A stretch of 64,000 nucleotides of DNA, taken from Pantoea cypripedii (GTDB lineage Bacteria; Pseudomonadota; Gammaproteobacteria; Enterobacterales; Enterobacteriaceae). The notes below the pieces were generated by a model. That model was not told where the DNA came from. It saw only the letters and a list, made by a program, of their open reading frames with translations, and ran no database searches. The stretch is from contig NZ_CP024770.1 in assembly GCF_011395035.1 (NCBI RefSeq), positions 62,001-126,000 on the forward strand, written 5' to 3'. A program made the translations under genes and the position numbers. Below are positions 43,324-52,309 of the stretch, piece after piece. Positions within the stretch are counted from its first letter, which is position 1, and each line of letters opens with the position of its first letter.

Positions 43324-43476
43324 TTACCGGATGGTTTCACATGCCATCGAAACAGCCACCTCCACGAAATGGGCGCGGAAGCGTATCTCACAGAGATCCT
43401 TGCGCGTGCCCAGTATGACGGCGGTTACCGCCATGATCATAAAGGAGGCGAATAACATCGCCGTAAACTGTTTCAT
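43324..43476 (-). CDS. Hok/Gef-family type I toxin, copy 2
   Basis: A 50-aa protein identical to copy 3: MKQFTAMLFASFMIMAVTAV, then TRKDLCEIRFR. Unlike copies 1 and 3, two bases are missing in the leader, so the mok-like leader reads in frame into hok: one open frame runs from 43614 to 43324 (96 aa). This may change the coupling between leader translation and toxin synthesis. Confidence 0.88.
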   Translation of the reverse strand: MKQFTAMLFASFMIMAVTAVILGTRKDLCEIRFRAHFVEVAVSMACETIR

Positions 43477-43614
43477 GGTTGCTTCTCCTTCTTGCCTTGC
43501 GGCGCGTAAGAGGCTACCTTTATGTTGCGAGCATAAGGGGGCCTCAGGTTGATGAAAATCTCCTGGGGCTTTTCTCTTTCTGCCGTCAGCCATGCTTAAG
43601 ACAGAAAGTCTCAA
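43477..43614 (-). CDS. Mok-like leader, in frame with hok copy 2
   Basis: 46 codons (MRLSVLSMADGRKRKAPGDF...) continue without a stop into hok copy 2. E. coli mokC is likewise an in-frame N-terminal extension of hokC. The start could be the internal Met at codon 8. In copies 1 and 3 the equivalent frame is shifted and stops at the hok start. Confidence 0.55.
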
Positions 43615-43626
43615 GCACCCGCCGCA
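43533..43626 (+). ncRNA. Sok-like antisense RNA, copy 2
   Basis: Same layout as copy 1: TATGTT at 43521-43526, then GGCCTCAGGTTGATG and a GGGGCTTTTCTC element. Two bases shorter than the others just after the promoter. Ends approximate. Confidence 0.65.
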
Positions 43627-43857
43627 AGTCTACGTTATGCCGCCTGACACTACAATTCTGCTAATGAGTAACGTGTTGATGTAATATCATGACGGGATGA
43701 CTGTTTTTTTATTTAAAATCATATAGATAGTAATTTTCCTGCGCAGAGGAATATTGATCAGAAAGGGCGTGCCTGAACCGGGCTGGGAAGAAGGGTGCCT
43801 GAGAGCCCGTGCCTGACAACAACCGGAACGGCGGGATGACTCCCGCCGTGGTGACCC

Positions 43858-44010
43858 TTACCGGATGGTTTCACATGCCATCGAAACAGCCACCTCCACG
43901 AAATGGGCGCGGAAGCGTATCTCACAGAGATCCTTGCGCGTGCCCAGTATGACGGCGGTTACCGCCATGATCATAAAGGAGGCGAATAACATCGCCGTAA
44001 ACTGTTTCAT
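43858..44010 (-). CDS. Hok/Gef-family type I toxin, copy 3
   Basis: 50 aa, identical in sequence to copy 2. The leader frame is like copy 1 (out of frame, ending at the hok ATG) and the hok frame meets a TGA upstream. Intact toxin hallmark RKDLCEIRFR. Closest copy to the AT-rich methyltransferase gene. Confidence 0.88.
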   Translation of the reverse strand: MKQFTAMLFASFMIMAVTAVILGTRKDLCEIRFRAHFVEVAVSMACETIR

Positions 44011-44066
44011 GGTTGCTTCTCCTTCTTGCCTTGCGGCGCGTAAGAGGCTACCTTTATGTTGTCTGG

Positions 44067-44160
44067 CATAAAGGGGGCCTCAGGTTGATGAAAATCTCCT
44101 GGGGCTTTTCTCTTTCTGCCGTCAGCCATGCTTAAGACAGAAAGTCTCAAGCACCCGCCG
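44067..44160 (+). ncRNA. Sok-like antisense RNA, copy 3
   Basis: TATGTT at 44055-44060 is followed by GGCCTCAGGTTGATG and GGGGCTTTTCTC as in the other two units. Ends approximate. Confidence 0.65.
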
Positions 44161-44363
44161 CAAGTCTACGTTATGCCACCTGATACTACAATTCTGCTAA
44201 TGTGTAACGCGTTGATGTAATAACTTAACGGAATGATTTATTTTTGATTTAAATCAATACGATAGTGTTTTGCTATGGTGAAGATTCATTGCCAGAAATG
44301 GAGGCTGTAACGTCTTACAGAATCGGAAAGCAGTGAGACAATGGATTATGTTTTGAGGGGAAT

Positions 44364-45074
44364 ATGGATATAAAAGAAGTAGAGATACTTGGCGATCATG
44401 TTAATAAACACTGGTATTACATTTCTAAATCAAAAGCCTTATTAAAGATAATGGATAGTATCTCACCTTGCAAAATTATGGATGTTGGTGCCGGGTCTGG
44501 CTATTTTTCTAAATTTCTATTGAATAATACCACGGCATCAGAATCTTTGTGTGTCGATATTAGTTATGAAAAAGAAGAAACACTGACTGAGAACGGAAAA
44601 TCTATACATTTTGTCCGTGAGGTAGAAAAATCACATTCAGACCTGGTATTACTGATGGATGTAATGGAACACGTCGATGATGACGTTGATCTTCTGAGTC
44701 ATTATGTAAAAAAGGTTGATATTGGTACAAAGTTCCTCATCAGTGTCCCGGCATTTGAGTGGTTATGGAGCCCTCATGATGACTTTCTGGAACATCGCAG
44801 ACGTTATACGCTTTCTCAACTTGAGAATAGCGTTGAAAAATCCGGTTTATCTATTAATAAGTCATGTTACTACTTTGGAATGGTATTACCTTTAGCGATT
44901 GCAACTCGTCTCCTGTCAAGGAGGAGTAAAAACAAAAGCTCTCAACTTAAAAAGCACAATGTTTTTACTAATGCAATATTAAAGGCGCTTTGTTCAATTG
45001 AACTTTTATTTTTCAGGCAGAACAGATTAGGTGGCCTGACGGTTTTTTGTTATGCAGAGAAAAAACATGATTAA
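44364..45074 (+). CDS. Class I SAM-dependent methyltransferase
   Basis: A 236-aa protein. SAM motif I is KIMDVGAGSGYFSKFLL (about 37-53), an acidic residue follows in LCVDIS, and LVLLMDVMEHVDDDVDLL is the usual post-motif. The C-terminal part has a hydrophobic segment MVLPLAIATRLLS and a basic stretch, suggesting membrane contact as in methyltransferases found near polysaccharide genes. Clearly AT-rich compared with neighbours, isolated, with a hairpin downstream: likely acquired. Substrate unknown. Confidence 0.75.
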   Translation: MDIKEVEILGDHVNKHWYYISKSKALLKIMDSISPCKIMDVGAGSGYFSKFLLNNTTASESLCVDISYEKEETLTENGKSIHFVREVEKSHSDLVLLMDVMEHVDDDVDLLSHYVKKVDIGTKFLISVPAFEWLWSPHDDFLEHRRRYTLSQLENSVEKSGLSINKSCYYFGMVLPLAIATRLLSRRSKNKSSQLKKHNVFTNAILKALCSIELLFFRQNRLGGLTVFCYAEKKHD

Positions 45075-45100
45075 CATACTTAAATAGAGGACATGCAAAA

Positions 45101-45140
45101 GCTCCGCAGAAAAACATACGGCGATTTTTTTCTGCGGAGG
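45101..45140 (+). terminator. Rho-independent-like terminator after the methyltransferase
   Basis: CTCCGCAGAAAAA (45102-45114) pairs with TTTTTCTGCGGAG (45127-45139), a 13-bp stem, 27 bp after the stop. Its A/T-rich stem base supplies the T run. The rest of the gap to 45345 shows no gene. Confidence 0.7.
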
Positions 45141-45344
45141 CTGCTACTGACCTGTACAGACCCAGTGCCACCTAACCAGGCATTTCTCACCCGTTTAGTC
45201 ACCATGAGCTGCCTGACCGCTGCGGAACGCGAGAAAAACCTCTCCCTTATATCCTTAATCCTCCCGTCATAACCTAACGTTCTTGTTGGCTTTTCTCTCA
45301 GGATATATCCTGTATTTTTCCGCTTTTTTCGGATCTATGACCCT

Positions 45345-46958
45345 ATGAATGCAGCCACGCGCCTGCTCTGTGTAGAACACCTCAGTCTGGCAACGCATGA
45401 CAACCGTGTGCTGGTGGATGATGTCTGTTTCCATCTCGACCAGCGGGAAATCCTGGCGCTGGTGGGGGAGTCGGGTTCCGGCAAGACACTGACCTCGCTG
45501 GCGTTGATGAACCTGCTGCCTGCAAACGTCCTGCAAACCGCAGGAACGTTGCGCTTTCAGGACGAGGTGCTGGATGCGCGTCGCATTGCGTCGCTGCGTG
45601 GTTGCCGCATCGCCACCGTGTTTCAGGAACCGATGACCAGCATGAACCCTACGCTGCGCATTGGTGAACAGATTGCGGAGGTGCTGGTGCGCCATCGCCA
45701 GTTCAGCTGGAAGCAGGCGCAACGTGAAGCGATAGCACTGCTCGACCGGGTGGGTATCGTCAATCCTCAGCAACGGGCGCGGCAATATATTCATCAGCTC
45801 TCGGGTGGCATGCGCCAGCGTGTGATGATCGCCAGTGCTATCAGCGGACAACCTGATGTGCTGATCGCTGATGAACCCACCACCGCACTGGACGTCACTA
45901 TCCAGGTGCAAATCCTCACGTTGTTGCAGGAACTGCAACAGGAAATGGGGATGGGCATGCTGCTGATCACCCACGATCTCTCCGTGGTGGCACGCTATGC
46001 GCATCGGGTCTGCGTGATGCAGCAGGGGCGTCTGGTTGAGCAGGGGGATGTGGTCAGCACGCTCGGCACGCCCGCACATCCTTATACGCGCAAGCTGATT
46101 GATGCTTCGCTGTCTCATCTCCCACCGGCGGCCCCTGCCCATGCGGCTCAGACGCCATTGCTGGTGCTTAACAACATTTGTAAAAGTTACCCGATACCAG
46201 GCCGGCTGCCATTATGGCCAGCCAGGCGCCAGACGGTGCTGCATCCCACCAGTTTGCAAATCCAGCCAGGAGAAATCGTCGGTCTGATTGGTGAGTCTGG
46301 CTCGGGTAAAACCACCCTGGGCAGCGCAGCGATTGGGTTGATCGAGGCAGACAGTGGTGAAGTCCAGTTTCAGGGGCAACGGCTGCAGGGTAGGCAACTC
46401 AGTAAGTTACGTCGTCATGCGCAAATCATTTTCCAGGACCCTTATGCCAGCCTGAATCCAAAAATCACGGTCGGAGAACAGATTGCCGAACCGTTACGTG
46501 TCTGGCAATTGCGCCACGGTAAGGGCATTGAGGCGCGCGTCAATGAGTTGCTGGAGCTGGTGGGATTAAAGCCGGAACACGCCAGCCGCCTGCCCGGCGC
46601 GTTTTCCGGTGGGCAGCGTCAACGCATCGCCATTGCCCGTGCGCTGGCGATGGAACCAAAACTACTGGTGGCAGATGAAGCCGTGGCTGCGCTCGATCTC
46701 TCGGTGCGAGGCCAGGTCCTGATGCTGTTCAGCGAGCTGCGGGAAAAGCTGGGTTTGTCGGTGTTGTTTATCAGTCACGATCTCAGTGCGGTCCAGCAGC
46801 TTTGTGACCGGGTGGTGGTGATGTATCACGGTCGGATCGTGGAAGCCGGTGCCACTGCCAGCGTGGTAGGGGATCCTCAGGAGAGTTATACCCGTCAACT
46901 ACTGGCAGCCGCCCCCAACATTCAGCAGGCACTGGCCGGGCGGTCAGCGTCTCTGTAA
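45345..46958 (+). CDS. Oligopeptide-type ABC transporter, fused double ATP-binding protein
   Basis: The 537-aa protein contains two complete ATPase domains (DppD-DppF fusion, as in GsiA/YejF): Walker A GESGSGKT at 41-48 and GESGSGKTT near 316; signatures LSGGMRQR and FSGGQRQR; Walker B VLIADEPTTALD and LLVADEAVAALD. It energises di/oligopeptide-type importers. No permease adjoins it, but a binding-protein/two-permease operon lacking an ATPase lies at 52306-55569, the likely partner. The 3' end overlaps the convergent gene at 46944 by 15 bp. Confidence 0.88.
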   Translation: MNAATRLLCVEHLSLATHDNRVLVDDVCFHLDQREILALVGESGSGKTLTSLALMNLLPANVLQTAGTLRFQDEVLDARRIASLRGCRIATVFQEPMTSMNPTLRIGEQIAEVLVRHRQFSWKQAQREAIALLDRVGIVNPQQRARQYIHQLSGGMRQRVMIASAISGQPDVLIADEPTTALDVTIQVQILTLLQELQQEMGMGMLLITHDLSVVARYAHRVCVMQQGRLVEQGDVVSTLGTPAHPYTRKLIDASLSHLPPAAPAHAAQTPLLVLNNICKSYPIPGRLPLWPARRQTVLHPTSLQIQPGEIVGLIGESGSGKTTLGSAAIGLIEADSGEVQFQGQRLQGRQLSKLRRHAQIIFQDPYASLNPKITVGEQIAEPLRVWQLRHGKGIEARVNELLELVGLKPEHASRLPGAFSGGQRQRIAIARALAMEPKLLVADEAVAALDLSVRGQVLMLFSELREKLGLSVLFISHDLSAVQQLCDRVVVMYHGRIVEAGATASVVGDPQESYTRQLLAAAPNIQQALAGRSASL

Positions 46959-48038
46959 CGGGGGAGTGATATGGAAGGTCGCTTCCCGGTAAAAAATGCT
47001 ATTCAGCTGGTCATCACGATAGGTTTGTATTTGCGTCAGTTCTAATCTGGCGCGTTGTTTGTGGTATTCCTCAGCGCTCAGTTGGAGTTGTTGCACGGTG
47101 TGAGCCTGGAATACTTTATTAATATCGTAATTTGAAGCAAATAAGGCCCATTCAAGAAATGGGTCTTCATTGCTTTCAATATCCTGTCTGATGACACGCT
47201 GCACAGCGTCTTCAATTTGCACAATAATGGTCAATCGCCGCTTCAGGAGAGTGAGATCCCTGTCATCGAGATGGCGATTATGTTCCAGTATGTCGTCAAC
47301 ATCACGCATGCTGACCCGGATACCAAGGGTTAACTTGGCCAGAAATTCCACCTCAGCTTTATCAATGTATTCACGGACTATTCCGCAACGTTTAACTTCA
47401 GCCTGGGCTAATCGGGTCCGGGTAGCGGCGATCTCATGCTGCATACGTTGTAAGCGTGGATGTCCAGATTCCGGGGAGTGATGTTCACCCTGAGGCGCTA
47501 CGGGGAGCGTAGCCTGCATGATTTCCTGCCTGAATGTGTGCTGGTTAATGGCTAACAGCAACCGGCAGAGCGGATTCTTCGCAACTTTCACGCGCAGGAC
47601 ATTGTAATTGTTCTCGGTTGTCAGTGGGGGTGTGCCTGCTTCAGCTAATATTTTTTTCAACTCCTGTACCCACTTTCCTGCCTTTGGATATTCACGGTCC
47701 ATGGCACGGATAAATACCGCTTCGCTGGCAATATCGGCAGCGGTAAATGACGGAGCATCCGCTTGCGATGTTGCGCCGTTAGTCAGAATGGCGGTGACGA
47801 TTTTTTCCAGCGTGTTGTTTAACTCGGGTGAATGCGGTTTTCCGGGGCGATAAGGATAATCAGTGATGCAGGATTGCAGCGTTTTCAGTACCGCTTCACC
47901 TGCTTTGGTGGCGATACTGGATCCGTGTTGATGGACCGTATTGTGTATTTGCACGATACGGGCGAGACGGATTTCTGGCTGCTCAGCGGAGGCGCGATTA
48001 AGCGGCTGCGGGCCAGATGAAGATGAGACAATCGACAT
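46944..48038 (-). CDS. Unrecognised 364-aa helical protein
   Basis: I do not recognise this protein. The N-terminus is Ser/Pro-rich (MSIVSSSSGPQPLNRAS) with no signal peptide or membrane segment. The rest is predicted mostly helical and charged, with long heptad-like stretches (about 195-300: RLQRMQHEIAATRTRLAQAEV; DDRDLTLLKRRLTIIVQIEDAVQRV). A Ser/Pro-rich amphipathic start is common in type III-secreted proteins, but that is weak evidence. It lies between the fused ATPase and the rhodanese gene with its own 87-bp upstream gap. Confidence 0.6.
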   Translation of the reverse strand: MSIVSSSSGPQPLNRASAEQPEIRLARIVQIHNTVHQHGSSIATKAGEAVLKTLQSCITDYPYRPGKPHSPELNNTLEKIVTAILTNGATSQADAPSFTAADIASEAVFIRAMDREYPKAGKWVQELKKILAEAGTPPLTTENNYNVLRVKVAKNPLCRLLLAINQHTFRQEIMQATLPVAPQGEHHSPESGHPRLQRMQHEIAATRTRLAQAEVKRCGIVREYIDKAEVEFLAKLTLGIRVSMRDVDDILEHNRHLDDRDLTLLKRRLTIIVQIEDAVQRVIRQDIESNEDPFLEWALFASNYDINKVFQAHTVQQLQLSAEEYHKQRARLELTQIQTYRDDQLNSIFYREATFHITPPLQRR

Positions 48039-48125
48039 GTGTTCCTCCCTGAATACCCGATATCGGACCTATTACATCCTGGTCAGGAACGGAAAAAATC
48101 GACGCCGATCGACTTTCTCCGGGAT

Positions 48126-48938
48126 TCAGGGTAACAGCGGGAGTTCGTCGTGTTCTGCCCATTCATGCCAGGAACCGACATAGATGGCAACGTTGTCATA
48201 ACCGGCCATGTTGAGCGCCGCCAGCACCGTGGCCGCCCGGGCACCACGATGGCAATAAACCTGCAACTGCGCTTCGCGTGGCAGACCCGCTGCTTCAGCA
48301 CGGCGGGCAATTTCCGCGACGGGCAGAAAGTGGCCATTTTCCACCACATCTTCCCAGAACAGCAGCGCGGAGTGTGGAATACGTCCGGCGCGATGACAAC
48401 ATTCGTGCACAAAGCTGCCATCAAATTCGGTCGGGCGACGCGCATCCACGTTAATGACTTTTTTGCCATCAGCGGCGATAACCTGTTGACGGCTGCAAGC
48501 CCAGCGTTTGTCCCAGCTGACCGCGGGTAAAGACGCCTGTTGCGTGACGGTGTAACTTAATCCTTCACCGGGTTGCAGTCCGTTTCCTGCGGCGACCCAG
48601 GCATCGATGCCGCCATCAAGGATTAATGCATCATCCCGGCCCAGCAACCAGGCAAACCAGGATCCGCGCGGCGATCGCATACCGACCTGCTGTTCGAAAA
48701 ACACCGGCGTCGCAGCAGGATAAGCCGCAAACAGCGGCTGGAGTGCTGCCGCTGCTTCGGCGGCCATCACTTCCAGTCCTGCTGGCGTGCTGTCCGCAAT
48801 AAAATAGTCGTAAACGTTACAGTGATGAGCATCAGGTAGCGTGGCGGATCGCCACTCTCCCACGTCGCGCACATCAATCAACAGGAAATGTTCACCCCGC
48901 GACTTTCTCACCGCCAGCGCATTGGCCTTAATGATCAT
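48126..48938 (-). CDS. Two-domain rhodanese (thiosulfate/3-mercaptopyruvate sulfurtransferase)
   Basis: From MIIKANALAVRKSRGEHFLLIDVRD the product is 270 aa. The N-terminal rhodanese domain lacks an active Cys. The C-terminal domain has INVDARRPTEF and the active loop YCHRGARAATVL. It transfers sulfane sulfur to a thiol or cyanide acceptor. The start overlaps the ornithine-cyclodeaminase-family gene by 11 bp; last gene of a long operon that also holds a D-cysteine-desulfhydrase-like enzyme, so it may process released sulfur. A farther upstream Met would fall well inside the neighbour. Confidence 0.82.
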   Translation of the reverse strand: MIIKANALAVRKSRGEHFLLIDVRDVGEWRSATLPDAHHCNVYDYFIADSTPAGLEVMAAEAAAALQPLFAAYPAATPVFFEQQVGMRSPRGSWFAWLLGRDDALILDGGIDAWVAAGNGLQPGEGLSYTVTQQASLPAVSWDKRWACSRQQVIAADGKKVINVDARRPTEFDGSFVHECCHRAGRIPHSALLFWEDVVENGHFLPVAEIARRAEAAGLPREAQLQVYCHRGARAATVLAALNMAGYDNVAIYVGSWHEWAEHDELPLLP

Positions 48939-49899
48939 CAGCGACCTCATTAAACAGGGAGTATACCGTTCCCCGCTGCTGTTGCTCTGCGGCTGCGAGC
49001 ACGCGGGCGGCGAGAGCGATATCAAACACGTTCAGTCCGAAGGAAGAGAAATAAACGCTGTCATCGGCGGCGGGCCGCCAGCCATCGAGCACCAGCGTTT
49101 CCAGCGTGGCGGCCACGTCCTGCGCGGCAAACTCACCTGCGCGATACATCTGAAACAGGCTTTTCGCACTGCGCTGCGCAAAATCGCCCCAGGCATCGAC
49201 CACGACCTGGCTGCTGGCCTTGATCGCGGCAAAACTCACTTCGTGATAACCCACCTGGACGATCAAGCGGCCAGGCTGTACCGCGCAGGCATCGACGATG
49301 GGTTGTGCGGCACTGGTACAGGTAATCACAGCGTCATAGGGGCGAGTCAGCGCGGCGGTAAGATCGGGTTCAGGTGTGATGCTGGAGAAGCCGGCAATTT
49401 TTTCCGGCGTGCGATTCCACATGCCGATCTGCGTCAGGGCAGGAAACAGATGCTGCAACATGCGCAGATGCGCTTGTGCGTGCAGACCCGCGCCCAGCAG
49501 CAAGACGCGTTTCACCGGACGCGGAGCGGCATATTGCAGCGCCAGCGCCGTCACCGCGGCTGTGCGCGCGGCCGTTAATGCGCCACTGGCCAGCAGGCCA
49601 CGGGGGACGCCGGTTTGCGCATCGTTAATCAGCGTCACCGCCAGTGCGGCGGGTAACGTATCAGGGCGCTGCGGGCGGTGTGCGGTCCACTTCACGCCAG
49701 CAGCATTAAAATGTCCGCCAACCCTGGCAGGGAGTGCATAGGCTTTACCGAGCGGGGTATCGAGGTCAACGTGGTTCTCAGCGGGCATGTGAGCCTCACC
49801 GGAACGCATTAACCCGATCACTGCCCGGACATCCGCCAGCGCCAGTGCGGGATCGTCTCCACCCAGCAGCGCGACGGTTGCTTCATCCAGCATGCGCAT
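48928..49899 (-). CDS. Ornithine cyclodeaminase / mu-crystallin family protein
   Basis: The 323-aa protein has NAD(P)-binding Rossmann motif VKRVLLLGAGLHAQAHLRML and the family block LINDAQTGVPRGLLASGALTAARTAAVTALA. Members include ornithine cyclodeaminase, ketimine reductases, opine-type dehydrogenases (SbnB) and EutC of ectoine utilisation. With a D-cysteine-desulfhydrase-like enzyme beside it, a ketimine or amino-acid redox step is plausible. One base separates its start from the PLP gene stop. Confidence 0.8.
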   Translation of the reverse strand: MRMLDEATVALLGGDDPALALADVRAVIGLMRSGEAHMPAENHVDLDTPLGKAYALPARVGGHFNAAGVKWTAHRPQRPDTLPAALAVTLINDAQTGVPRGLLASGALTAARTAAVTALALQYAAPRPVKRVLLLGAGLHAQAHLRMLQHLFPALTQIGMWNRTPEKIAGFSSITPEPDLTAALTRPYDAVITCTSAAQPIVDACAVQPGRLIVQVGYHEVSFAAIKASSQVVVDAWGDFAQRSAKSLFQMYRAGEFAAQDVAATLETLVLDGWRPAADDSVYFSSFGLNVFDIALAARVLAAAEQQQRGTVYSLFNEVADDH

Positions 49900-50898
49900 T
49901 TACTGCTCCAGCAGCCGATCGGCGAAAGGATAAAGTGCCGGGGAACCGCCGCAGTGCACGAAAGTCACACGGGATCCCTGGGGAATACGCCCCTGTTCAA
50001 CCAGCGACAGCAATCCGTGCATGGCTTTACCGGTGTAAACCGGATCAAGCAACACGCCTTCCTGCTGTGCCAGCTGATAAATGGCGTCGATACCGCCCGC
50101 AGACGGGATACCATAAGCCTCGCCCACGTAGCCGTCCTCTATCCAGATATCTTCCGGTTGCCAGCGTTGCGGCCATTGCAGCAGGTCGGCACAATCCTGC
50201 GCCATGCCTGAAATACGCGGCTGGAACCACTCCGCTTTGGCGCTGACGCTGATGCCAATGACCTGCGTTTGCGGCCAGTAGCGACGGGTGCCGACATGCA
50301 GACCCGCGAGGGTGCCGCCGGATCCGGTGGGTGCCACGATAAAATCCGGTGCCGGTTCGTTGCGTTCGGCCAGCTGTGCGGCGATTTCCTCAACCGCACG
50401 GACATAACCCAGTGCGCCGAGCGGTGTCGCACCACCCAGCGGGATGATCATCGGCTTCTCGCCGCGTGCGGTAGCCGCATCGGCGTGGGCCTGCATCGCC
50501 CCTTCGATCTGGGTGAAGTAGCCATCCGGGTCGAGAAATTGCACCTCGGCACCAAATAGCTTATCGAGCAGCAAATTACCCTGCCAGCTGGCGGGAGGAT
50601 TGCCACGCAGGACCAGCACCGGACGCATGCCAAACTTACGCGCCGCCGCTGCGACCATGCGGGCGTGATTTGACTGATGTCCGCCGGTGGTGATCACCAC
50701 GTTGACGCCCGCCTGACAGGCTTCTGCCATCAGGTACTCCAGCTTGCGGACTTTATTGCCGCCGCCGCCGAAGCCGCTGTAATCATCGCGTTTGATGGTG
50801 AAAGAAATCCCCAACGCCTCCCCGAGCCGGGGTAGCGGCTCGAGCGGCGTTGGGAAAAACCCCAACGGAACGCGTTTAAACTCATCGACTGTCTTCAT
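49900..50898 (-). CDS. D-cysteine desulfhydrase / ACC-deaminase-family PLP enzyme
   Basis: From MKTVDEFKRVPLGFFPTPLEPLPRL the product is 332 aa, the DcyD length. Lys49 in GGGGNKVRKLEYLM is the PLP lysine; TTGGHQSNHARM and APTGSGGTLAGL complete the site. Family members release pyruvate, ammonia and H2S from D-cysteine or open ACC. Its start lies 17 bp inside the M20 peptidase gene. Substrate is not settled; the rhodanese in the operon favours a sulfur compound. Confidence 0.84.
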   Translation of the reverse strand: MKTVDEFKRVPLGFFPTPLEPLPRLGEALGISFTIKRDDYSGFGGGGNKVRKLEYLMAEACQAGVNVVITTGGHQSNHARMVAAAARKFGMRPVLVLRGNPPASWQGNLLLDKLFGAEVQFLDPDGYFTQIEGAMQAHADAATARGEKPMIIPLGGATPLGALGYVRAVEEIAAQLAERNEPAPDFIVAPTGSGGTLAGLHVGTRRYWPQTQVIGISVSAKAEWFQPRISGMAQDCADLLQWPQRWQPEDIWIEDGYVGEAYGIPSAGGIDAIYQLAQQEGVLLDPVYTGKAMHGLLSLVEQGRIPQGSRVTFVHCGGSPALYPFADRLLEQ

Positions 50899-52309
50899 GG
50901 TTGTTACCTGTAATATTTTGTTTTGGTACTTCTCTGGTGTTTCCCTGGTGTGGCGCGACCCGGCCAAAGGCCGGATCATTGAATGCGGCGAGCCATAAGC
51001 TCAGTGACTGCTGGAAGCGTTCCAGTCCAGTCAGGGTGACAAACTCGTTTACGGCATGGGCGTTGCCGCCGTGACCCAGCCCGCCAATCAGAAAGGCGGG
51101 CGCAATAGCGGCGAAGGCGTAGGCAGGGGCGCAGCCCGGTGCCCACGGCCAGATTTGCGGTTCCGCTCCCAGCGTCTGATAGCTGGCTATCAGTTCATCG
51201 ACGCCGCGCGCGTGGCGACGGAAGCGGGTGCCGGGATAGCGATCCAATAACTCAAGCGTGGTGCCGGAGAGATCCGGTTGCGCGAGACGCTGCTGCGCGC
51301 TGGCAATCATCCGGTCCTGATCAAAATCTGGCGGGATGCGGAAGGCCAGTTCGGCACTGGCGCGATAAGGGATCACCCCGCGTCCACCGGTGGGATCGCT
51401 GTGTAATTCCGCCAGCGTCAGCACCGCGCTGCCCAGCAGCGTTTGCAGGCAGGTGACGGTGTCACCTTCTATCATCAGGCGCTGGCTGCGCCGGAAACGT
51501 AATTCGTCATCAATGCTGAACGACTGCGCCAGCGTGGTCAGCAACCCGGTGGCTTCATCATCGGGGGTGATATGGCCGAGCACACCGCTTTGGCTGGCGG
51601 GTGCGAGGGCATCCAGCGCCTGTACCAGACGCCAGGCGGGATTGGCAATCCAGCCGGCATTGCTGGCATGAATGGCGGATGAAGGGCCACCCCAGTCGCC
51701 GCCGGTGACACTTAAGCGACCGGTCGCGAGGCCGGTAAAGCCGAGATAAACACGGGGCGCACCGCCGCCGTATTCACACAGTGACGGAAACAGCACCGCC
51801 TCGGCAGGCGCAACGGGACAGGGTTGTTGCGCGAGATAACGCCGCAGCGTGCCGCTGCCAATTTCCTCTTCGCCTTCCAGCAGGACCTCCAGGTTGCAGG
51901 CGAGTTGGTTGTCCTGCAACAGTTCGCGCAGCAGGATCAGCATCGCCGCTACCGGCCCCTTATTATTCTCGGCACCACGTCCGACGAAGACATCGCCCAG
52001 CGCGTCCCAGTGGCAAACGCCGCCAGTGAACGGGTGCACATCCCAGCCAGCGTCATCAGCAGGCATCACGTCGTACATGTTGTAGAGCACCACGGTTTTG
52101 CTGGCACCGGTATCGATACGCACATGCACCACGGGTGGGGTATCTGCGGGCTGCGCGTCGACCGGATAGATGGCCGTTGCGTGCAGCTGCTCCACCATCC
52201 AGTTTTCTAACCAGGCGGCCAGGCCACGCTGTGCCGCAAGCTGACCCGCCACGCTTGGCCAGCGCGTTAACTCACTCAGCAGGTCTAAGGTGGCAGCAAG
52301 TCGGCTCAC
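50882..52309 (-). CDS. M20-family metallopeptidase/dipeptidase
   Basis: The 475-aa protein has metal-binding blocks of M20 enzymes: VVLYNMYDVMP (variant of the HxDxVP motif, Asn-Met in place of the His region), GRGAENNKGPVAAML, and LLEGEEEIGSGTL. Central dimerisation domain and a late GGLGHGGNAHAVNEFV His ligand. It probably hydrolyses a dipeptide or N-acyl amino acid delivered by the oligopeptide-type importer encoded upstream (4-bp overlap). Confidence 0.82.
   Translation of the reverse strand: MSRLAATLDLLSELTRWPSVAGQLAAQRGLAAWLENWMVEQLHATAIYPVDAQPADTPPVVHVRIDTGASKTVVLYNMYDVMPADDAGWDVHPFTGGVCHWDALGDVFVGRGAENNKGPVAAMLILLRELLQDNQLACNLEVLLEGEEEIGSGTLRRYLAQQPCPVAPAEAVLFPSLCEYGGGAPRVYLGFTGLATGRLSVTGGDWGGPSSAIHASNAGWIANPAWRLVQALDALAPASQSGVLGHITPDDEATGLLTTLAQSFSIDDELRFRRSQRLMIEGDTVTCLQTLLGSAVLTLAELHSDPTGGRGVIPYRASAELAFRIPPDFDQDRMIASAQQRLAQPDLSGTTLELLDRYPGTRFRRHARGVDELIASYQTLGAEPQIWPWAPGCAPAYAFAAIAPAFLIGGLGHGGNAHAVNEFVTLTGLERFQQSLSLWLAAFNDPAFGRVAPHQGNTREVPKQNITGNNHEDSR

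Larger units (their letters stand above)
42715..44275. repeat. Three tandem ~535-bp hok/sok units
   Basis: Units start at 42715, 43251 and 43785 (GGAAAGAAGGGTGCC-type start), same orientation, and are nearly identical over the first ~400 bp, more diverged in the last ~100 bp. Each carries a hairpin (e.g. 42758-42779), a 50-aa hok gene on the minus strand and an antisense region on the plus strand. The third unit fades out near 44275. No IS ends or integrase flank them. Confidence 0.9.

Noticed and set aside
43331..43552. Plus-strand frames starting MVSHAIETATS in each hok unit
   Set aside because: Antisense of hok itself; the minus-strand frame has the Hok hallmark and the sok layout.
42715..44275. 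CRISPR array or insertion sequences as explanation of the tandem repeats
   Set aside because: Units are ~535 bp and coding, with no short spacer-repeat pattern, transposase or terminal inverted repeats.
48841..49578. Plus-strand frame of 245 codons across the rhodanese/ornithine-cyclodeaminase junction
   Set aside because: Antisense shadow of two motif-supported genes.
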